Notes under the pieces: model-generated
What the model saw: the letters and a program-made list of their open reading frames with translations, nothing else
Told to the model about the DNA's origin: nothing
Database searches by the model: none
Translations under genes and position numbers: made by a program
Shown: one piece after another, positions 1-8,525 of the stretch
How positions within the stretch are numbered: the stretch's first letter is position 1
Layout: the number at the start of each line of letters is the position of its first letter
DNA from: Promicromonospora sp049532985
GTDB taxonomy: Bacteria > Actinomycetota > Actinomycetes > Actinomycetales > Cellulomonadaceae
Length of the DNA: 64,000 bases
Direction: 5' to 3'
Assembly (NCBI RefSeq): GCF_049532985.1
Contig: NZ_CP186693.1
Location: 5,332,001 to 5,396,000, forward strand

Positions 1-266
1 CCCGTCAGGGCGACGGTCACGCCCGCGGACGGCGCCACGTACTCCATGAACGACGGCGTGTCCGCCGCCATGATGGTGAGCCCGCCCGGGGTGTCGAGCT
101 GGCCGTGCATGACGAGGTCCTTGTCCTCGTCGGGTGTGGGCATCCCCTCCATCGGGGTTCCACCGAAGGTGCTGACGTCCAGCTCGCCGCCGAGCACGGA
201 CTGGTAGAAGGCCAGAGCATCCTTGGCCTCGGACCGGAAGCTGAGGTACGGATTGAGCTTTGCCAT
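1..266 (-). CDS. VOC (PhnB-like glyoxalase-fold) protein, partial
   Basis: Reads from an ATG at 266 leftwards off the window edge, giving the first 88 residues. The start MAKLNPYLSFRSEAKDALAF, the segment YQSVLGGELDVSTFGG and the later HGQLDTPGGLTIMAAD are typical of the PhnB / 3-demethylubiquinone-type VOC family: small dimeric proteins of about 135-150 residues that include metal-dependent dioxygenase-like members and many of unknown function. It lies 40 bp upstream of the metX stop on the same strand, so it may be cotranscribed, but nothing links it to methionine synthesis. Substrate unknown. The truncation is only the window edge. Confidence 0.8.
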   Translation of the reverse strand, partial: MAKLNPYLSFRSEAKDALAFYQSVLGGELDVSTFGGTPMEGMPTPDEDKDLVMHGQLDTPGGLTIMAADTPSFMEYVAPSAGVTVALT

Positions 267-306
267 GCCTCCACGCTAAGCCTGGCCCGGGCGGACCGCC
301 GGATGG

Positions 307-1605
307 TTACCCGAGGAACTCACCGACCATCGGGCCGATCTGGTCGGCCTCCACGAGGAAACCGTCGTGGCCCACGTCGCTCGTCACGATCCGCAGCGGT
401 TCCGCGCCCGGGATCCACTGGGCGAGCCGCGCGGACTGCTGGGGCGGGAACAGCCGGTCGCTGTCCACGGCCACCACGAGCGTCCGCGCGGTGACCTGGC
501 TGAGTGCGGCCTCGACGCCGCCGCGGTCGCGGCCCAGGTCGTGCGACAGCATGGACTCGGTGAGCACGAGGTAGGAGTTGGCGTCGAACCGGCGGGCCAG
601 CTTGTCGCCGTGGTGGTCCAGGTAGGACTGGACGGCGAAGCGGCCGCCCGAGAACGGGTCCTCGCCGCCCTGCGGCAGGCGGCCGAAGCGCTGGTCCAGC
701 TCGTAGCCCGTGCGGTACGTCGTGTGCGCGATCTGCCGGGCGATGCCCAGGCCGGCGTGGGGGCCGTCGTCGTCGGCCGCGTCGTAGTAGTCGCCGCCCC
801 GGAAGCGCGGGTCCATGCGGATCGCGGCGAGCTGCGGGTGCGCCCAGGCGATCTGGTCCCCGCCGGTCTGCGCCGTGGTCGCGATGGCGGCGAGGTTGCG
901 CACCTCGATGCCGGCCTCCGGCCCCAGCAGCGCCCACTCCAGCACGCGCAGCCCGCCCATCGAGGCGCCGATGACGAGATCCCAGGATCGGATGCCCAGC
1001 TCCCGGGTCAGAGCGATCTCCACGGCGACCTGGTCCCGGGTGGTCACGTACGGGAAGCGGCCGCCCCAGGGGCGCCCGTCGTGCGCCGTGGACGAGGGCC
1101 CCGTGGTGCCCTGGCAGCCGCCCAGCGCGTTGGGTGCCACCACGAAGTACCGGTCGGTGTCGATGGGCCGGCCCGGGCCGACCATCTGCGACCACCAGCC
1201 GGCCGTCGGGTGACCGGGGCCGGCGTCGCCCACCACGTGGGAGTCGCCGGTCAGGGCGTGCAGCACGAGCACCGCGTTCGAGCCGTCGGCGTTCAGCGTG
1301 CCCCACGTCTCGTAGGCCACGCGGACGTCGGGCAGCCGCCCTCCGGCCTCGAGCTCGAACGTGCCGACGTCGGCGAACTGCCGGCGGCCCGGGTCGTCTC
1401 CCTCGCGCCACGCGCCGCTCGGCGGCACCGGCGGCTTGCTCCGGGAGCGCGAGGTCTCGACCGGTCCTGCCGGGCGCGGTGCCGTGACGTCACCGCCGGA
1501 CGTGCCCTCGGGCACGGGGAACGGCACGCGCGCCGTGCGGACCTCGGGATCGTGGACGTCGGCGTCCAGGGCACCGTGAGCGGCCTCCGGGGTGGTGATG
1601 GCCAT
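307..1605 (-). CDS. metX: Homoserine O-acetyltransferase MetX
   Basis: Alpha/beta-hydrolase-fold enzyme (432 aa) that transfers acetyl from acetyl-CoA to homoserine, making the substrate of the neighbouring MetY. The nucleophile elbow GASMGG places the catalytic Ser near residue 215; the Asp is in AVDSDRLFP and the His in GHDGFLVE near the C-terminus. NALGGCQGTTGPSS is a family hallmark. The first ~70 residues are a Pro/Ser/Arg-rich extension absent from many homologues. The start at 1605 is chosen because AGGAGG lies a few bases upstream; the frame stays open much further upstream but only as an artefact of GC content. Acetyl rather than succinyl donor is inferred from pairing with metY. Confidence 0.93.
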   Translation of the reverse strand: MAITTPEAAHGALDADVHDPEVRTARVPFPVPEGTSGGDVTAPRPAGPVETSRSRSKPPVPPSGAWREGDDPGRRQFADVGTFELEAGGRLPDVRVAYETWGTLNADGSNAVLVLHALTGDSHVVGDAGPGHPTAGWWSQMVGPGRPIDTDRYFVVAPNALGGCQGTTGPSSTAHDGRPWGGRFPYVTTRDQVAVEIALTRELGIRSWDLVIGASMGGLRVLEWALLGPEAGIEVRNLAAIATTAQTGGDQIAWAHPQLAAIRMDPRFRGGDYYDAADDDGPHAGLGIARQIAHTTYRTGYELDQRFGRLPQGGEDPFSGGRFAVQSYLDHHGDKLARRFDANSYLVLTESMLSHDLGRDRGGVEAALSQVTARTLVVAVDSDRLFPPQQSARLAQWIPGAEPLRIVTSDVGHDGFLVEADQIGPMVGEFLG

Positions 1606-1682
1606 GGCTCCTCCTGCGGCTCGGGATGGTGAGCTCAGGGTGGTGAGCTCGGGGTGGGTGCCTCGCGGTCGTGCTCGCGGGA

Positions 1683-1732
1683 CACGCCCGGGGCGGGCAC
1701 CGGAGGGTTCTCCGGTGCCCGCCCCGGGCGTG
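1683..1732. terminator. 22-bp perfect stem hairpin between metY and metX
   Basis: Arms 1683-1704 and 1711-1732 are perfectly complementary with a 6-nt GGGTTC loop and no T tract. It follows the metY stop by 10 bp on the minus strand, before metX. It could terminate or attenuate metY mRNA, letting metX be expressed at a different level, or stabilise the upstream message. Confidence 0.7.
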
Positions 1733-1742
1733 GACGGGTCGA

Positions 1743-3077
1743 TCAGCGTTCCTCGCCGAGGAGGTTCTTCGCGGCGGTGAAGCCGAGCTCCAGGTCGGCC
1801 AGGATGTCCTCCACGTTCTCCAGGCCCACCGCGAGGCGGACCAGGCCGGGCGTCACGCCCGACAGTGCCTGCTCCTCCGGCGTGAGCTGGGAGTGCGTGG
1901 TGGACGCGGGGTGGATCACGAGCGAGCGGACGTCGCCGATGTTCGCCACGTTGGAGTGCAGCTGCAGAGCCGAGACGAAGGCCTGGCCCGCCTCGGTACC
2001 ACCGTCGAGCTCGAAGGCGAGCACGGCACCCGCACCCTTCGGCGCGTACTTCTGGGCGTTGCCGTACCAGGGCGAGCTCGGCAGGCCCGCGTAGTGGACG
2101 CCGCGGACGTCGTCCCGGGCCTCCAGCCATCCTGAGACGTGCTGGGCGTTGGCGACGTGCCGCTCCACCCGCAGGGACAGGGTCTCCAGACCCTGGGCCA
2201 GCAGGAAGGCGTTGAACGGGGAGATGGCCGCGCCGAGGTCGCGCAGGAGCTGGACGCGCGCCTTGAGCACGAACGCCAGGTTGGCGCCCAGTGCGCCGTC
2301 GACGCCGAGGTCGCGCGCGAACACGAGCCCGTTGTAGCTCGGGTCCGGCGTGTTGAAGCCGGGGAACCGCTCGGGGTCGGCCGCGAAGTCGAACCGGCCG
2401 CCGTCGACGATCACGCCGCCGATCGCGCTGCCGTGGCCGCCCAGGTACTTGGTCGCGGAGTGCACCACGATGTCGGCACCGTGCTCGAACGGGCGGATGA
2501 GGTACGGCGTCGCGACGGTGTTGTCCACGATGAGGGGCACACCGGTCTCGTGGGCCACACCGGCGACGCCCTCGATGTCGAGCACGTCCGAGCGCGGGTT
2601 GGGGATGGTCTCGCCGAAGAATGCCTTGGTGTTCGGGCGGACGGCGGCGCGCCACGCGTCGAGGTCGTGCGGGTCGTCCACGAACGTGGTCTCGATGCCG
2701 AACTTGGGCAGCGTGTGGTGCAGCAGGTTGTAGGTGCCGCCGTAGAGGCTCGCGGACGCGACGACGTGGTCGCCGGCCTGCGCCAGGTTGAGGATCGCGA
2801 GCGACTCCGCGGCCTGGCCGGAGGCGACCAGCAGGGCGCCGACGCCGCCCTCGAGGCTGGCGATCCGGTCCTCGACCACCTGCTGCGTGGGGTTGCCGAT
2901 GCGGGTGTAGATGGGGCCGAGGTCCTTCAGCGCGAACCGTTCCGCCGCGACCCCGGCGTCGGGGAACACGAACGACGTCGTCTGGTAGATCGGCAGCGCG
3001 CGGGCGCCGGTGGCGGGGTCCGGCTCCTGGCCGGCGTGGATCTGGCGGGTCTCGAACGACCACTGGGGCTGCGTCAT
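1743..3077 (-). CDS. metY: O-acetylhomoserine sulfhydrylase MetY
   Basis: PLP-dependent Cys/Met-metabolism enzyme (444 aa, normal length) that converts O-acetylhomoserine and sulfide to homocysteine (direct sulfhydrylation). The Schiff-base lysine is in HSATKYLGGHG (about residue 210); SLYGGTYNLL and the IVDNTVATPYL loop are typical of the MetY rather than the cystathionine-gamma-synthase branch. Start ATG at 3077 with a good AGGAGA ribosome site. Gene order metY-metX is a common actinobacterial methionine unit. The 435-bp divergent region upstream contains an AT-rich dyad at 3323-3352 that may be the operator. I could not recognise a SAM riboswitch. Confidence 0.95.
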   Translation of the reverse strand: MTQPQWSFETRQIHAGQEPDPATGARALPIYQTTSFVFPDAGVAAERFALKDLGPIYTRIGNPTQQVVEDRIASLEGGVGALLVASGQAAESLAILNLAQAGDHVVASASLYGGTYNLLHHTLPKFGIETTFVDDPHDLDAWRAAVRPNTKAFFGETIPNPRSDVLDIEGVAGVAHETGVPLIVDNTVATPYLIRPFEHGADIVVHSATKYLGGHGSAIGGVIVDGGRFDFAADPERFPGFNTPDPSYNGLVFARDLGVDGALGANLAFVLKARVQLLRDLGAAISPFNAFLLAQGLETLSLRVERHVANAQHVSGWLEARDDVRGVHYAGLPSSPWYGNAQKYAPKGAGAVLAFELDGGTEAGQAFVSALQLHSNVANIGDVRSLVIHPASTTHSQLTPEEQALSGVTPGLVRLAVGLENVEDILADLELGFTAAKNLLGEER

Positions 3078-3511
3078 GGCTCTCCTGCTTCCTGGCTGTG
3101 GTGGCGGTGCATCGGGCGGACTGCTTCTGGCTGGCGGGCAGAGACGTGCCGCGGCGTGCCCCCAGGGGGCCTGCGCATCAGGAGGTGGGTCCGCGGCGGG
3201 TTGGCGCGCACGCGGATGTCCGGCCGGACGGCCGAGGGCAGGCGAACGTGCGCTGGGTCAACAACACATTCGACGAGTCATGGGTGAGACCGTAGACGGC
3301 CGCGAGCGGGGCCGAAACCCGTGTCTTGTATTTTGAGATTCGAAAATGAGACGGCCGCCGGCTCGCGGGGTGCTGGCGCGCCCTTGGTGCACCGTTTGCC
3401 TTCCGGTAGCGCGAACCGGCGCCGTGGGTCACATTGGTCGATGACATCGGAGTGATTCACGGGATCTGCGCAAGGCGACACGCCGGGAGCGCGCCGATCG
3501 GAAGGGGGATC
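3078..3511. other. Divergent intergenic region metY / NlpC-P60
   Basis: 434 bp without a convincing gene. It holds the metY leader (ribosome site next to 3077), an AT-rich island at 3323-3352 with an interrupted dyad in otherwise very GC-rich DNA, and the leader of the NlpC/P60 gene. One possible -35 (TTGACC, minus strand) lies near 3253-3258 without a clear -10. Short open frames here lack ribosome sites. Confidence 0.6.
3323..3352. promoter_or_regulatory. AT-rich interrupted dyad, candidate operator upstream of metY
   Basis: GTCT and ATTTT on the left are mirrored by AAAAT and AGAC on the right, around a roughly 8-nt centre. The element is about 250 bp upstream of metY and 160 bp upstream of the NlpC/P60 gene. 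The low local GC and symmetry suggest a regulator site; which regulator is unknown. Confidence 0.35.
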
Positions 3512-4918
3512 ATGGGACAGGTTCGACACGGGAGCGGCCACGGCGCGGTGCTGGTGATGCGTGCGCTCGCGGCGGCGGTGCTCGCACTCGGGCTGGTGAT
3601 TCCCTGGGGCCCGGTGGCCAAGGCCGATCCGCCCGCGGACCCGCCGTCGGCACCCTCCGAGCAGGAGGCGCAGGCCGCCCGTGACGCGGTCGCGGCCGGG
3701 ACCCTCGACGTCCGGCAGGCCGAGGCGGCGCTCGTCGCGCTCCGCACCGAGCTCGAGGCGGCCCAGGTGCGGGTGCAGATGGCCGCGGCCGACTACGCCG
3801 AGGCGCAGCAGGCCGTCCAGGAGGCACAGCGGGAGGTGGCCGAGGCCCGCGCGGCGGCCGAGAAGGCGCACGCCGGCGAGGTGGCCGCCCGCGGGAGCCT
3901 GGCGGAGGTCTATCGCGCCTCTGCCCGCGACGACGGCCTGGGGTCGCTCGGTGTCGCCCTCGAGGCCGAGTCGGTGCCGGACATGGTGGGGCGCAGCGCC
4001 GCCGAGCGCGCGGTGCAGCGCAAGCTCGGGGGGTCGCTGGCCGAGTACCAGGAGGCGCGGGCGGCCTCGGAGTCCGCCGACGCGCGGTGGACGGCGGCCA
4101 AGGCCCACCGGGACGCCGCCGCGGCCCAGGCGGAGTCGGCGTTCGACGCGGCGCAGACGGCCGCCGCCGACCTCGCCGCGCGGACGCAGGCCGCCGAGGT
4201 CCAGCGGCAGGCCCTCGTCGAGCGGCTCGCGCAGCTGCGGCGCACGAGCGTGGAGATCGAGCGGCAGCGGGAGGAGGCGCGGGCCGCGGCCGAGGCTGCC
4301 GCCCGGGAGGCCGCCGCGAAGGCGGAGCTCGAACGGCAGCAGGCGGCCAGGGAGGCCGCGGAGGCGGCGGCCCAGGAAGAGGCTGCCGCATCGTCGGGGG
4401 ACGAGGAGGCCTCCGGTGCGGAGGGCCCGGACGGCCCCGGGGCGGGTGACACGGCCTCCTCGGCCGAGGGCTCGTCGGGCGGATCGGTCGCCCCACCGGC
4501 GCCGCCGGTCGTCGTCGGCCCGCCCACGTCCGGGGTGTCCACCGGGTCCGCGGACCGCGGCTACGGTGCGGTGGCCTGGGCGCGGACCCGGATCGGGGCG
4601 CCCTACCTGCTCGGTGCGGCGGGGCCCACCGCCTACGACTGCTCGGGCCTGACCATGATGTCGTGGGCGAGCCAGGGCGTGGACATCACGCGGACGTCGC
4701 GGTCGCAGTACCTCGCGGTCGGCAAGGTCGGGTACGACGCCCTCCGGCCGGGTGACCTCATCTTCTACGGTTCGAACCCGGCAGACCCGTCGTCGATCTA
4801 CCACGTCGCGATGTACTCGGGCAGCGGCATGATGATCGAGGCGACGCTGCCCGGCTACCCGCTCGCGGAGAACCCGCTGCGCCTGTCCGGCGCGATGCCC
4901 TACGCGGGCCGCCCGTAA
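3512..4918 (+). CDS. Secreted coiled-coil NlpC/P60 peptidoglycan endopeptidase
   Basis: 468-aa secreted cell-wall hydrolase of the RipA/CwlO type. An N-terminal signal peptide (hydrophobic stretch after VLVMRAL, cleavage near AKA-DPP) is followed by a long Ala/Glu/Arg coiled coil (about residues 45-290), a Gly/Ser/Pro linker, and a C-terminal NlpC/P60 domain (about 350-468). Catalytic Cys is in YDCSG, the His in IYHVAMYSG, and RPGDLIFY is the family turn motif. It should cleave D-Glu-mDAP/Lys peptide bonds for daughter-cell separation; the coiled coil probably mediates autoinhibition or docking to an FtsEX-like activator. Start ATG 3512 has GGAAGGGGG upstream; an internal ATG at 3557 would also leave a usable signal peptide. 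Confidence 0.9.
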   Translation: MGQVRHGSGHGAVLVMRALAAAVLALGLVIPWGPVAKADPPADPPSAPSEQEAQAARDAVAAGTLDVRQAEAALVALRTELEAAQVRVQMAAADYAEAQQAVQEAQREVAEARAAAEKAHAGEVAARGSLAEVYRASARDDGLGSLGVALEAESVPDMVGRSAAERAVQRKLGGSLAEYQEARAASESADARWTAAKAHRDAAAAQAESAFDAAQTAAADLAARTQAAEVQRQALVERLAQLRRTSVEIERQREEARAAAEAAAREAAAKAELERQQAAREAAEAAAQEEAAASSGDEEASGAEGPDGPGAGDTASSAEGSSGGSVAPPAPPVVVGPPTSGVSTGSADRGYGAVAWARTRIGAPYLLGAAGPTAYDCSGLTMMSWASQGVDITRTSRSQYLAVGKVGYDALRPGDLIFYGSNPADPSSIYHVAMYSGSGMMIEATLPGYPLAENPLRLSGAMPYAGRP

Positions 4919-4959
4919 CCGCCGGCCCCGCCGAGCCTGCCGACCCCGCCGAGACAGAG

Positions 4960-4996
4960 CCGGGGCGGAGCGACCCGCTCGGTCGCTCCGCCCCGG
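4960..4996. terminator. Bidirectional hairpin between NlpC/P60 and ppa
   Basis: 16-bp perfect GC-rich arms (4960-4975 / 4981-4996) around a 5-nt loop between convergent genes. No T tract in either direction. Confidence 0.75.
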
Positions 4997-5038
4997 TCCC
5001 GTCTCGCCCCGGTCCCGTCTCGCCCCCAGGTCCGTCTC
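4991..5038. repeat. 16-bp tandem repeat, about 3 copies
   Basis: CCCCGGTCCCGTCTCG occurs at 4991-5006 and 5007-5022, with a degenerate 17-nt copy to 5038. It lies just after the hairpin and before the ppa stop, and its first copy shares six bases with the hairpin arm. Probably slippage expansion. Confidence 0.75.
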
Positions 5039-5050
5039 GGCGCGTCGGGC

Positions 5051-5551
5051 TCAGTGCTTGTCGTAGTAGCCCGTGTCCTTGGCGCGCTGGATCGAGCGCA
5101 CGATCTCGGCCTCGGCGTCCGCGCGGCCCACCCAGTGGGCGCCCTCGACCGACTTGCCCGGCTCGAGGTCCTTGTAGACCTCGAAGAAGTGCTGGATCTC
5201 CAGGCGGTGGAAGTCCGAGACGTCGTCGATGTCCTGGCGCCACGCGGCACGCTGGTCACCCGTCGGCACGCACAGCACCTTGTCGTCACCGCCGGCCTCG
5301 TCCCGCATGCGGAACATGCCCAGCGCGCGGCACTTGATCAGGCAGCCGGGGAAGGTCGGCTCCTCCAGCAGGACCAGTGCGTCCAGCGGGTCGCCGTCCT
5401 CGCCGAGGGTGCCCTCGATGAAGCCGTAGTCGTCGGGGTAGCGCGTCGAGGTGAAGAGCATGCGGTCGAGGCGGATGCGTCCGGTCTCGTGATCCACCTC
5501 GTACTTGTTCCGCTGACCCTTGGGGATCTCGATCGTGACGTCGAACTCCAC
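5051..5551 (-). CDS. ppa: Inorganic pyrophosphatase (family I)
   Basis: Soluble Mg-dependent enzyme hydrolysing pyrophosphate from biosynthetic reactions. FDVTIEIPKGQRNKYEVDH, the metal-binding GDPLDALVLL and GDDKVLCVP blocks, and KDLEPGK near the end are all intact. Starting at the GTG at 5551 gives 166 aa, the usual actinobacterial length, and places the conserved VEFDVTIEIPK at the N-terminus with GGAG upstream. The frame continues to an ATG at 5686, but the extra 45 residues look unlike the family. Convergent with the NlpC/P60 gene, divergent from dacB. Confidence 0.94.
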   Translation of the reverse strand: MEFDVTIEIPKGQRNKYEVDHETGRIRLDRMLFTSTRYPDDYGFIEGTLGEDGDPLDALVLLEEPTFPGCLIKCRALGMFRMRDEAGGDDKVLCVPTGDQRAAWRQDIDDVSDFHRLEIQHFFEVYKDLEPGKSVEGAHWVGRADAEAEIVRSIQRAKDTGYYDKH

Positions 5552-5829
5552 GCCGATGTGCTCCAGTTCTCGAAGATGGTCGCCGAAGTGACTTACCGCG
5601 GCGGCGGCCTTGCGCCCGTCCAGTGTGCCACGGGTCCTGTGTCCCGACCGTGACCTGTGGTCAGGACCACTCTCCGTGTTGGGCATAATTCGCAGCGTGC
5701 GCGTCGCGCGCGTGAGCCACGCGCGCGAGCGGGTGAAATTTCCCGCGGATCGACCTCGCCGTACCGGTCACCCGGTTTGCCGCGACTAGAGTTGCAGATG
5801 GCTCTTACGTGACGATCGAGAGGATGCCC

Positions 5830-7272
5830 ATGGAGTGGGGGTTGCGCTCCGGCGCTGCCGTCGCCGCGGTCGTCGCGCTGTTCGGCGGGTACCTCGTCGC
5901 CGACGCCTACGACATGGTCCCCGGCATGCTCACCACGGCCGAGCCGTGGCCCGAGCCCAACCCCTTCCCGACGGCTCCCGGAGCGGTCGAGGGTCCCGCC
6001 CCCGCCGCGCTCCTGAGCGGCCTGCCCGACGACGCCCCCGTGCCCGACAGCGTGGAGATGCAGCGGCTGGTCTCGGGCCTGGCCAAGGACAAGCGGCTGG
6101 GTTCGCGCGTCGGCGTCGTGGTGGCCGACGGGGCGTCGGGCGAGGTGCTGGGCTCCTCCAGCCCCGACAAGCTGATGACCCCTGCCTCCACGCAGAAGCT
6201 GTTCACCGGCGTCGCCGCGCTGTCGGCGTTCCCCGCGGACTCCACGCTGGACACCAAGGCGGTGCTCGTCGGTGACAACACCGTCGTGCTCGTGGGTGCG
6301 GGGGACATGATGCTCGCGGCGGGCCACGGCGACCCGGACGCCGTCAACGGCCGCGCCGGGCTCGCCGACCTCGCCCAGCAGGTCGCCGCCCGGGTCAAGG
6401 TCACCGGCACCACCCAGGTGCGCGTCGCGCTGGACGACACGCTCTTCACCGGCGACGACATCGCGCCGACCGTGGCCAGCCCCGACATCGCGGCCGGGTA
6501 CATCGCCCCCGTCTCCTCCCTGGGCGTCAACGTGGGCCTGCTGTCCGACGGGTACAGCGACAACGGGCCCCGCGCGTCCGACCCCGGCAAGTACGCCGCC
6601 GAGGCCTTCGCCGCGGCGCTGGAGGACGAGGGCCTCACGACCGCGGGTGCCGTGGTCGACGAGACCGCGCCTGCCGACGCGCAGGTGCTCGGCCAGGTCA
6701 GCTCGGCGCCGCTGGGCGACGTCGTCGGGTTCGCCATGCAGTACTCCGACAACACGATCACCGAGGTGCTCGGGCGCCTCGTCGCCGTGGACGCCGGGCT
6801 GCCCGGCTCGAACGACGGCGCGACGCAGGCCGTGATCACCGCCGCGAAGGGGCTCGGCGTCGACATGACGGGCGCGCGGCTGCGCGACTGCTCGGGGCTC
6901 GGTGACGGGTCTTACCTGAGCTCCGAACAGCTCGTGGACCTGCTGGAGGTCATGGTCGACCCGGCCCACCCGACCCTGCGCAGCGAGGCGGTGGGCATGC
7001 CCGTCGCGGGCCTGTCGGGCACCCTCGACACCAGCCACGGCCGGTTCTCCGGCGACAACCCCGCCCGCGGCCTGGCCCGCGCCAAGACGGGGAGCCTGCC
7101 CAAGGTCCGGGCGCTCGCGGGCACGGTGGTCACGGCCGACGACCGGCTCCTGGTCTTCTCGATCCTGGCCGACGCCATCCCGGCCGACAAGACCGTGGGC
7201 GCCACCTGGATCTACGACGACTTCGTGGGTCAGCTCGCGAGCTACAGCGCGCTCCCGGCCCAGGGCGGCTGA
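5830..7272 (+). CDS. dacB: D-alanyl-D-alanine carboxypeptidase/endopeptidase (PBP4-type, S13)
   Basis: Periplasmic-face, membrane-anchored peptidoglycan enzyme that trims stem peptides. All three penicillin-binding motifs are present: SxxK as STQK (Ser about residue 120), SxN as SDN in MQYSDNTITEVLG, and KTG in RAKTGSLPK. The N-terminus (GAAVAAVVALFGGYLVA) is a signal anchor. Length 480 aa fits the S13 family. I prefer the ATG at 5830, which has GAGAGG 7 nt upstream; a GTG at 5809 in frame would add seven residues and lacks a ribosome site. dacB, the zincin gene, tilS, hpt and ftsH follow each other here, a common actinobacterial order. Confidence 0.92.
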   Translation: MEWGLRSGAAVAAVVALFGGYLVADAYDMVPGMLTTAEPWPEPNPFPTAPGAVEGPAPAALLSGLPDDAPVPDSVEMQRLVSGLAKDKRLGSRVGVVVADGASGEVLGSSSPDKLMTPASTQKLFTGVAALSAFPADSTLDTKAVLVGDNTVVLVGAGDMMLAAGHGDPDAVNGRAGLADLAQQVAARVKVTGTTQVRVALDDTLFTGDDIAPTVASPDIAAGYIAPVSSLGVNVGLLSDGYSDNGPRASDPGKYAAEAFAAALEDEGLTTAGAVVDETAPADAQVLGQVSSAPLGDVVGFAMQYSDNTITEVLGRLVAVDAGLPGSNDGATQAVITAAKGLGVDMTGARLRDCSGLGDGSYLSSEQLVDLLEVMVDPAHPTLRSEAVGMPVAGLSGTLDTSHGRFSGDNPARGLARAKTGSLPKVRALAGTVVTADDRLLVFSILADAIPADKTVGATWIYDDFVGQLASYSALPAQGG

Positions 7273-7293
7273 CGCGGCCCGGGCCGTGACCGT

Positions 7294-7299
7294 TACCGT
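7294..7299 (+). promoter_or_regulatory. -10 element of the zincin gene (leaderless)
   Basis: TACCGT ends 6 nt before the GTG at 7306, with no purine-rich ribosome site in between. It starts 21 bp after the dacB stop, so the gene may have its own leaderless transcript. Confidence 0.5.
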
Positions 7300-7305
7300 G
7301 GTCCG

Positions 7306-8385
7306 GTGACCCAGGCCTCCACCGCCCCGCAGGTCGTCGACTGGACGGCGGCAGCACAGATCGCCGGGCGCCTCTCGCCGCCCGGTCCCCGGGCTCCCCG
7401 GGAGGAGCTCGCCGCCCTGGTGAGCGGATTGCGCTCGGCAGCGGGGAACGCCGTCGGGCACGTGCTGGAGACCACGCGCATGCAACCGGCTGCAGGGGCG
7501 GGTGAGGCGCTGAGCCCGGTCGCCGTCGTGGACCGCGCCACGTGGGCACGCGTCAACACGCAGTCCATGGCCGTCATGACCGACGGGCTGGGCGCCGTCG
7601 TCGCCGAGATCTCGAAGGGCGCCACCTCCGCCGGGGCCCAGCTCGCCGGCGCCGCGGAGATCGGGGCGGTCCTCGCGCTGCTCAGCGGCCGGGTCCTGGG
7701 CCAGTTCGACCCGTACTCCGGTCCCGGCCGGCTCCTGCTCGTCGCGCCCAACGTGCTCCAGGCCGAGCGCGCGCTGCACGTCCCCGTCCGGGACTTCCGG
7801 CTCTGGGTGTGCCTCCACGAGCAGACGCACGCCCTGCAGTTCGCCGCGGCGCCCTGGCTCGCCGAGCACCTCAGCGGCCGCACGCGGCACCTGGTGGCCG
7901 GGATGGCGCGCACGTCCGCGGAGCTGGCCAAGGCCCGGTTCGACAAGAAGGTCGTGGCGATCGGCCGGTCCGTCCTGGACGCCCTGCGAGGCGACGGCGG
8001 CACCCTCATGGACGGCATGCTCACCCACGACCAGAAGGCCGAGCTCGCCGACATCACCGCCGTCATGGCCCTCCTGGAGGGGCACGCCGACGTGATGATG
8101 GACGCCGTCGGGCCGCGCGTGGTGCCCTCGGTGCGGCGCATCCGCGCACGGTTCGAGCGCCGGCGCGACGGCGAGGGGCGCAACACCTTCGACGTGGTGA
8201 TCCAGAAGCTGCTCGGCATGGACGCCAAGCTCGCTCAGTACCGCGACGGGGCGGCGTTCGTGCGTTCCGTGGAACGGGCCGTGGGGCGCGACGGGCTGAA
8301 CGCCGTGTGGGCCGCCCCGGAGAACCTGCCGAGCGCCCGCGAGATCGCCGATGCCCGGGCATGGGTGCGGCGGGTGCACGGGTGA
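7306..8385 (+). CDS. Zinc-dependent metalloprotease-like protein (DUF2342 zincin family)
   Basis: 359-aa soluble protein of the actinobacterial DUF2342 family (sometimes labelled F420-biosynthesis-associated). It has an HEXXH zinc motif, HEQTH in WVCLHEQTHALQF (about residues 169-173), and a downstream EGHADVMMD in the position of the third zinc ligand. No signal peptide, so cytoplasmic. Peptidase activity has not generally been shown for this family and the substrate is unknown. It sits between dacB and tilS, its usual place. Start GTG 7306 follows from conserved length and a -10 at 7294-7299. Confidence 0.85.
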   Translation: MTQASTAPQVVDWTAAAQIAGRLSPPGPRAPREELAALVSGLRSAAGNAVGHVLETTRMQPAAGAGEALSPVAVVDRATWARVNTQSMAVMTDGLGAVVAEISKGATSAGAQLAGAAEIGAVLALLSGRVLGQFDPYSGPGRLLLVAPNVLQAERALHVPVRDFRLWVCLHEQTHALQFAAAPWLAEHLSGRTRHLVAGMARTSAELAKARFDKKVVAIGRSVLDALRGDGGTLMDGMLTHDQKAELADITAVMALLEGHADVMMDAVGPRVVPSVRRIRARFERRRDGEGRNTFDVVIQKLLGMDAKLAQYRDGAAFVRSVERAVGRDGLNAVWAAPENLPSAREIADARAWVRRVHG

Positions 8386-8427
8386 CGAGGGGACGCTGAT
8401 GAGGGTTCGGGGCGCCGTGCCGGACTG

Positions 8428-8499
8428 CCGGGTGGCTGCGGGCGGCCGTGCGCCGGTCCGCCGGGTGGCGGCGGCCGGCCGGGCGCCGGTCCGCCGGGT
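8428..8499 (+). repeat. 33-bp tandem repeat upstream of tilS
   Basis: Copies at 8428-8460 and 8461-8493 match except for a few bases, and a third begins at 8494. They lie just before the tilS ribosome site, outside the conserved reading frame. Another repeat expansion tied to this gene. Confidence 0.75.
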
Positions 8500-8525
8500 C
8501 GTGCCCGACGGCGGGAGGCGCTGAC

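Noticed and set aside
1606..3063. Upstream extension of the metX frame through the metY region
   Set aside because: The frame stays open because stop codons are rare at this GC content. The translation is Arg/Pro-rich noise, and the ribosome site and homology place the start at 1605.
3078..3320. SAM riboswitch upstream of metY
   Set aside because: I looked for SAM-I, SAM-II and SAM-IV core motifs by eye and did not find a convincing set of paired elements. A covariance search would be decisive.
3353..3511. ydaO (cyclic di-AMP) riboswitch upstream of the NlpC/P60 gene
   Set aside because: Such riboswitches often precede wall-hydrolase genes in actinobacteria, and a GCGCGAACC stretch drew attention, but the GGGGGA and paired core elements are missing.
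5552..5686. N-terminal 45-residue extension of pyrophosphatase
   Set aside because: The extension is Arg/His/Ser-rich and unlike the family; the GTG at 5551 gives the conserved N-terminus with a ribosome site.
5705..5727. CGCGCGCGTG palindrome between ppa and dacB
   Set aside because: 10-bp arms with a 3-nt loop, but made of alternating CG, which arises easily here; divergent genes do not need a terminator there.
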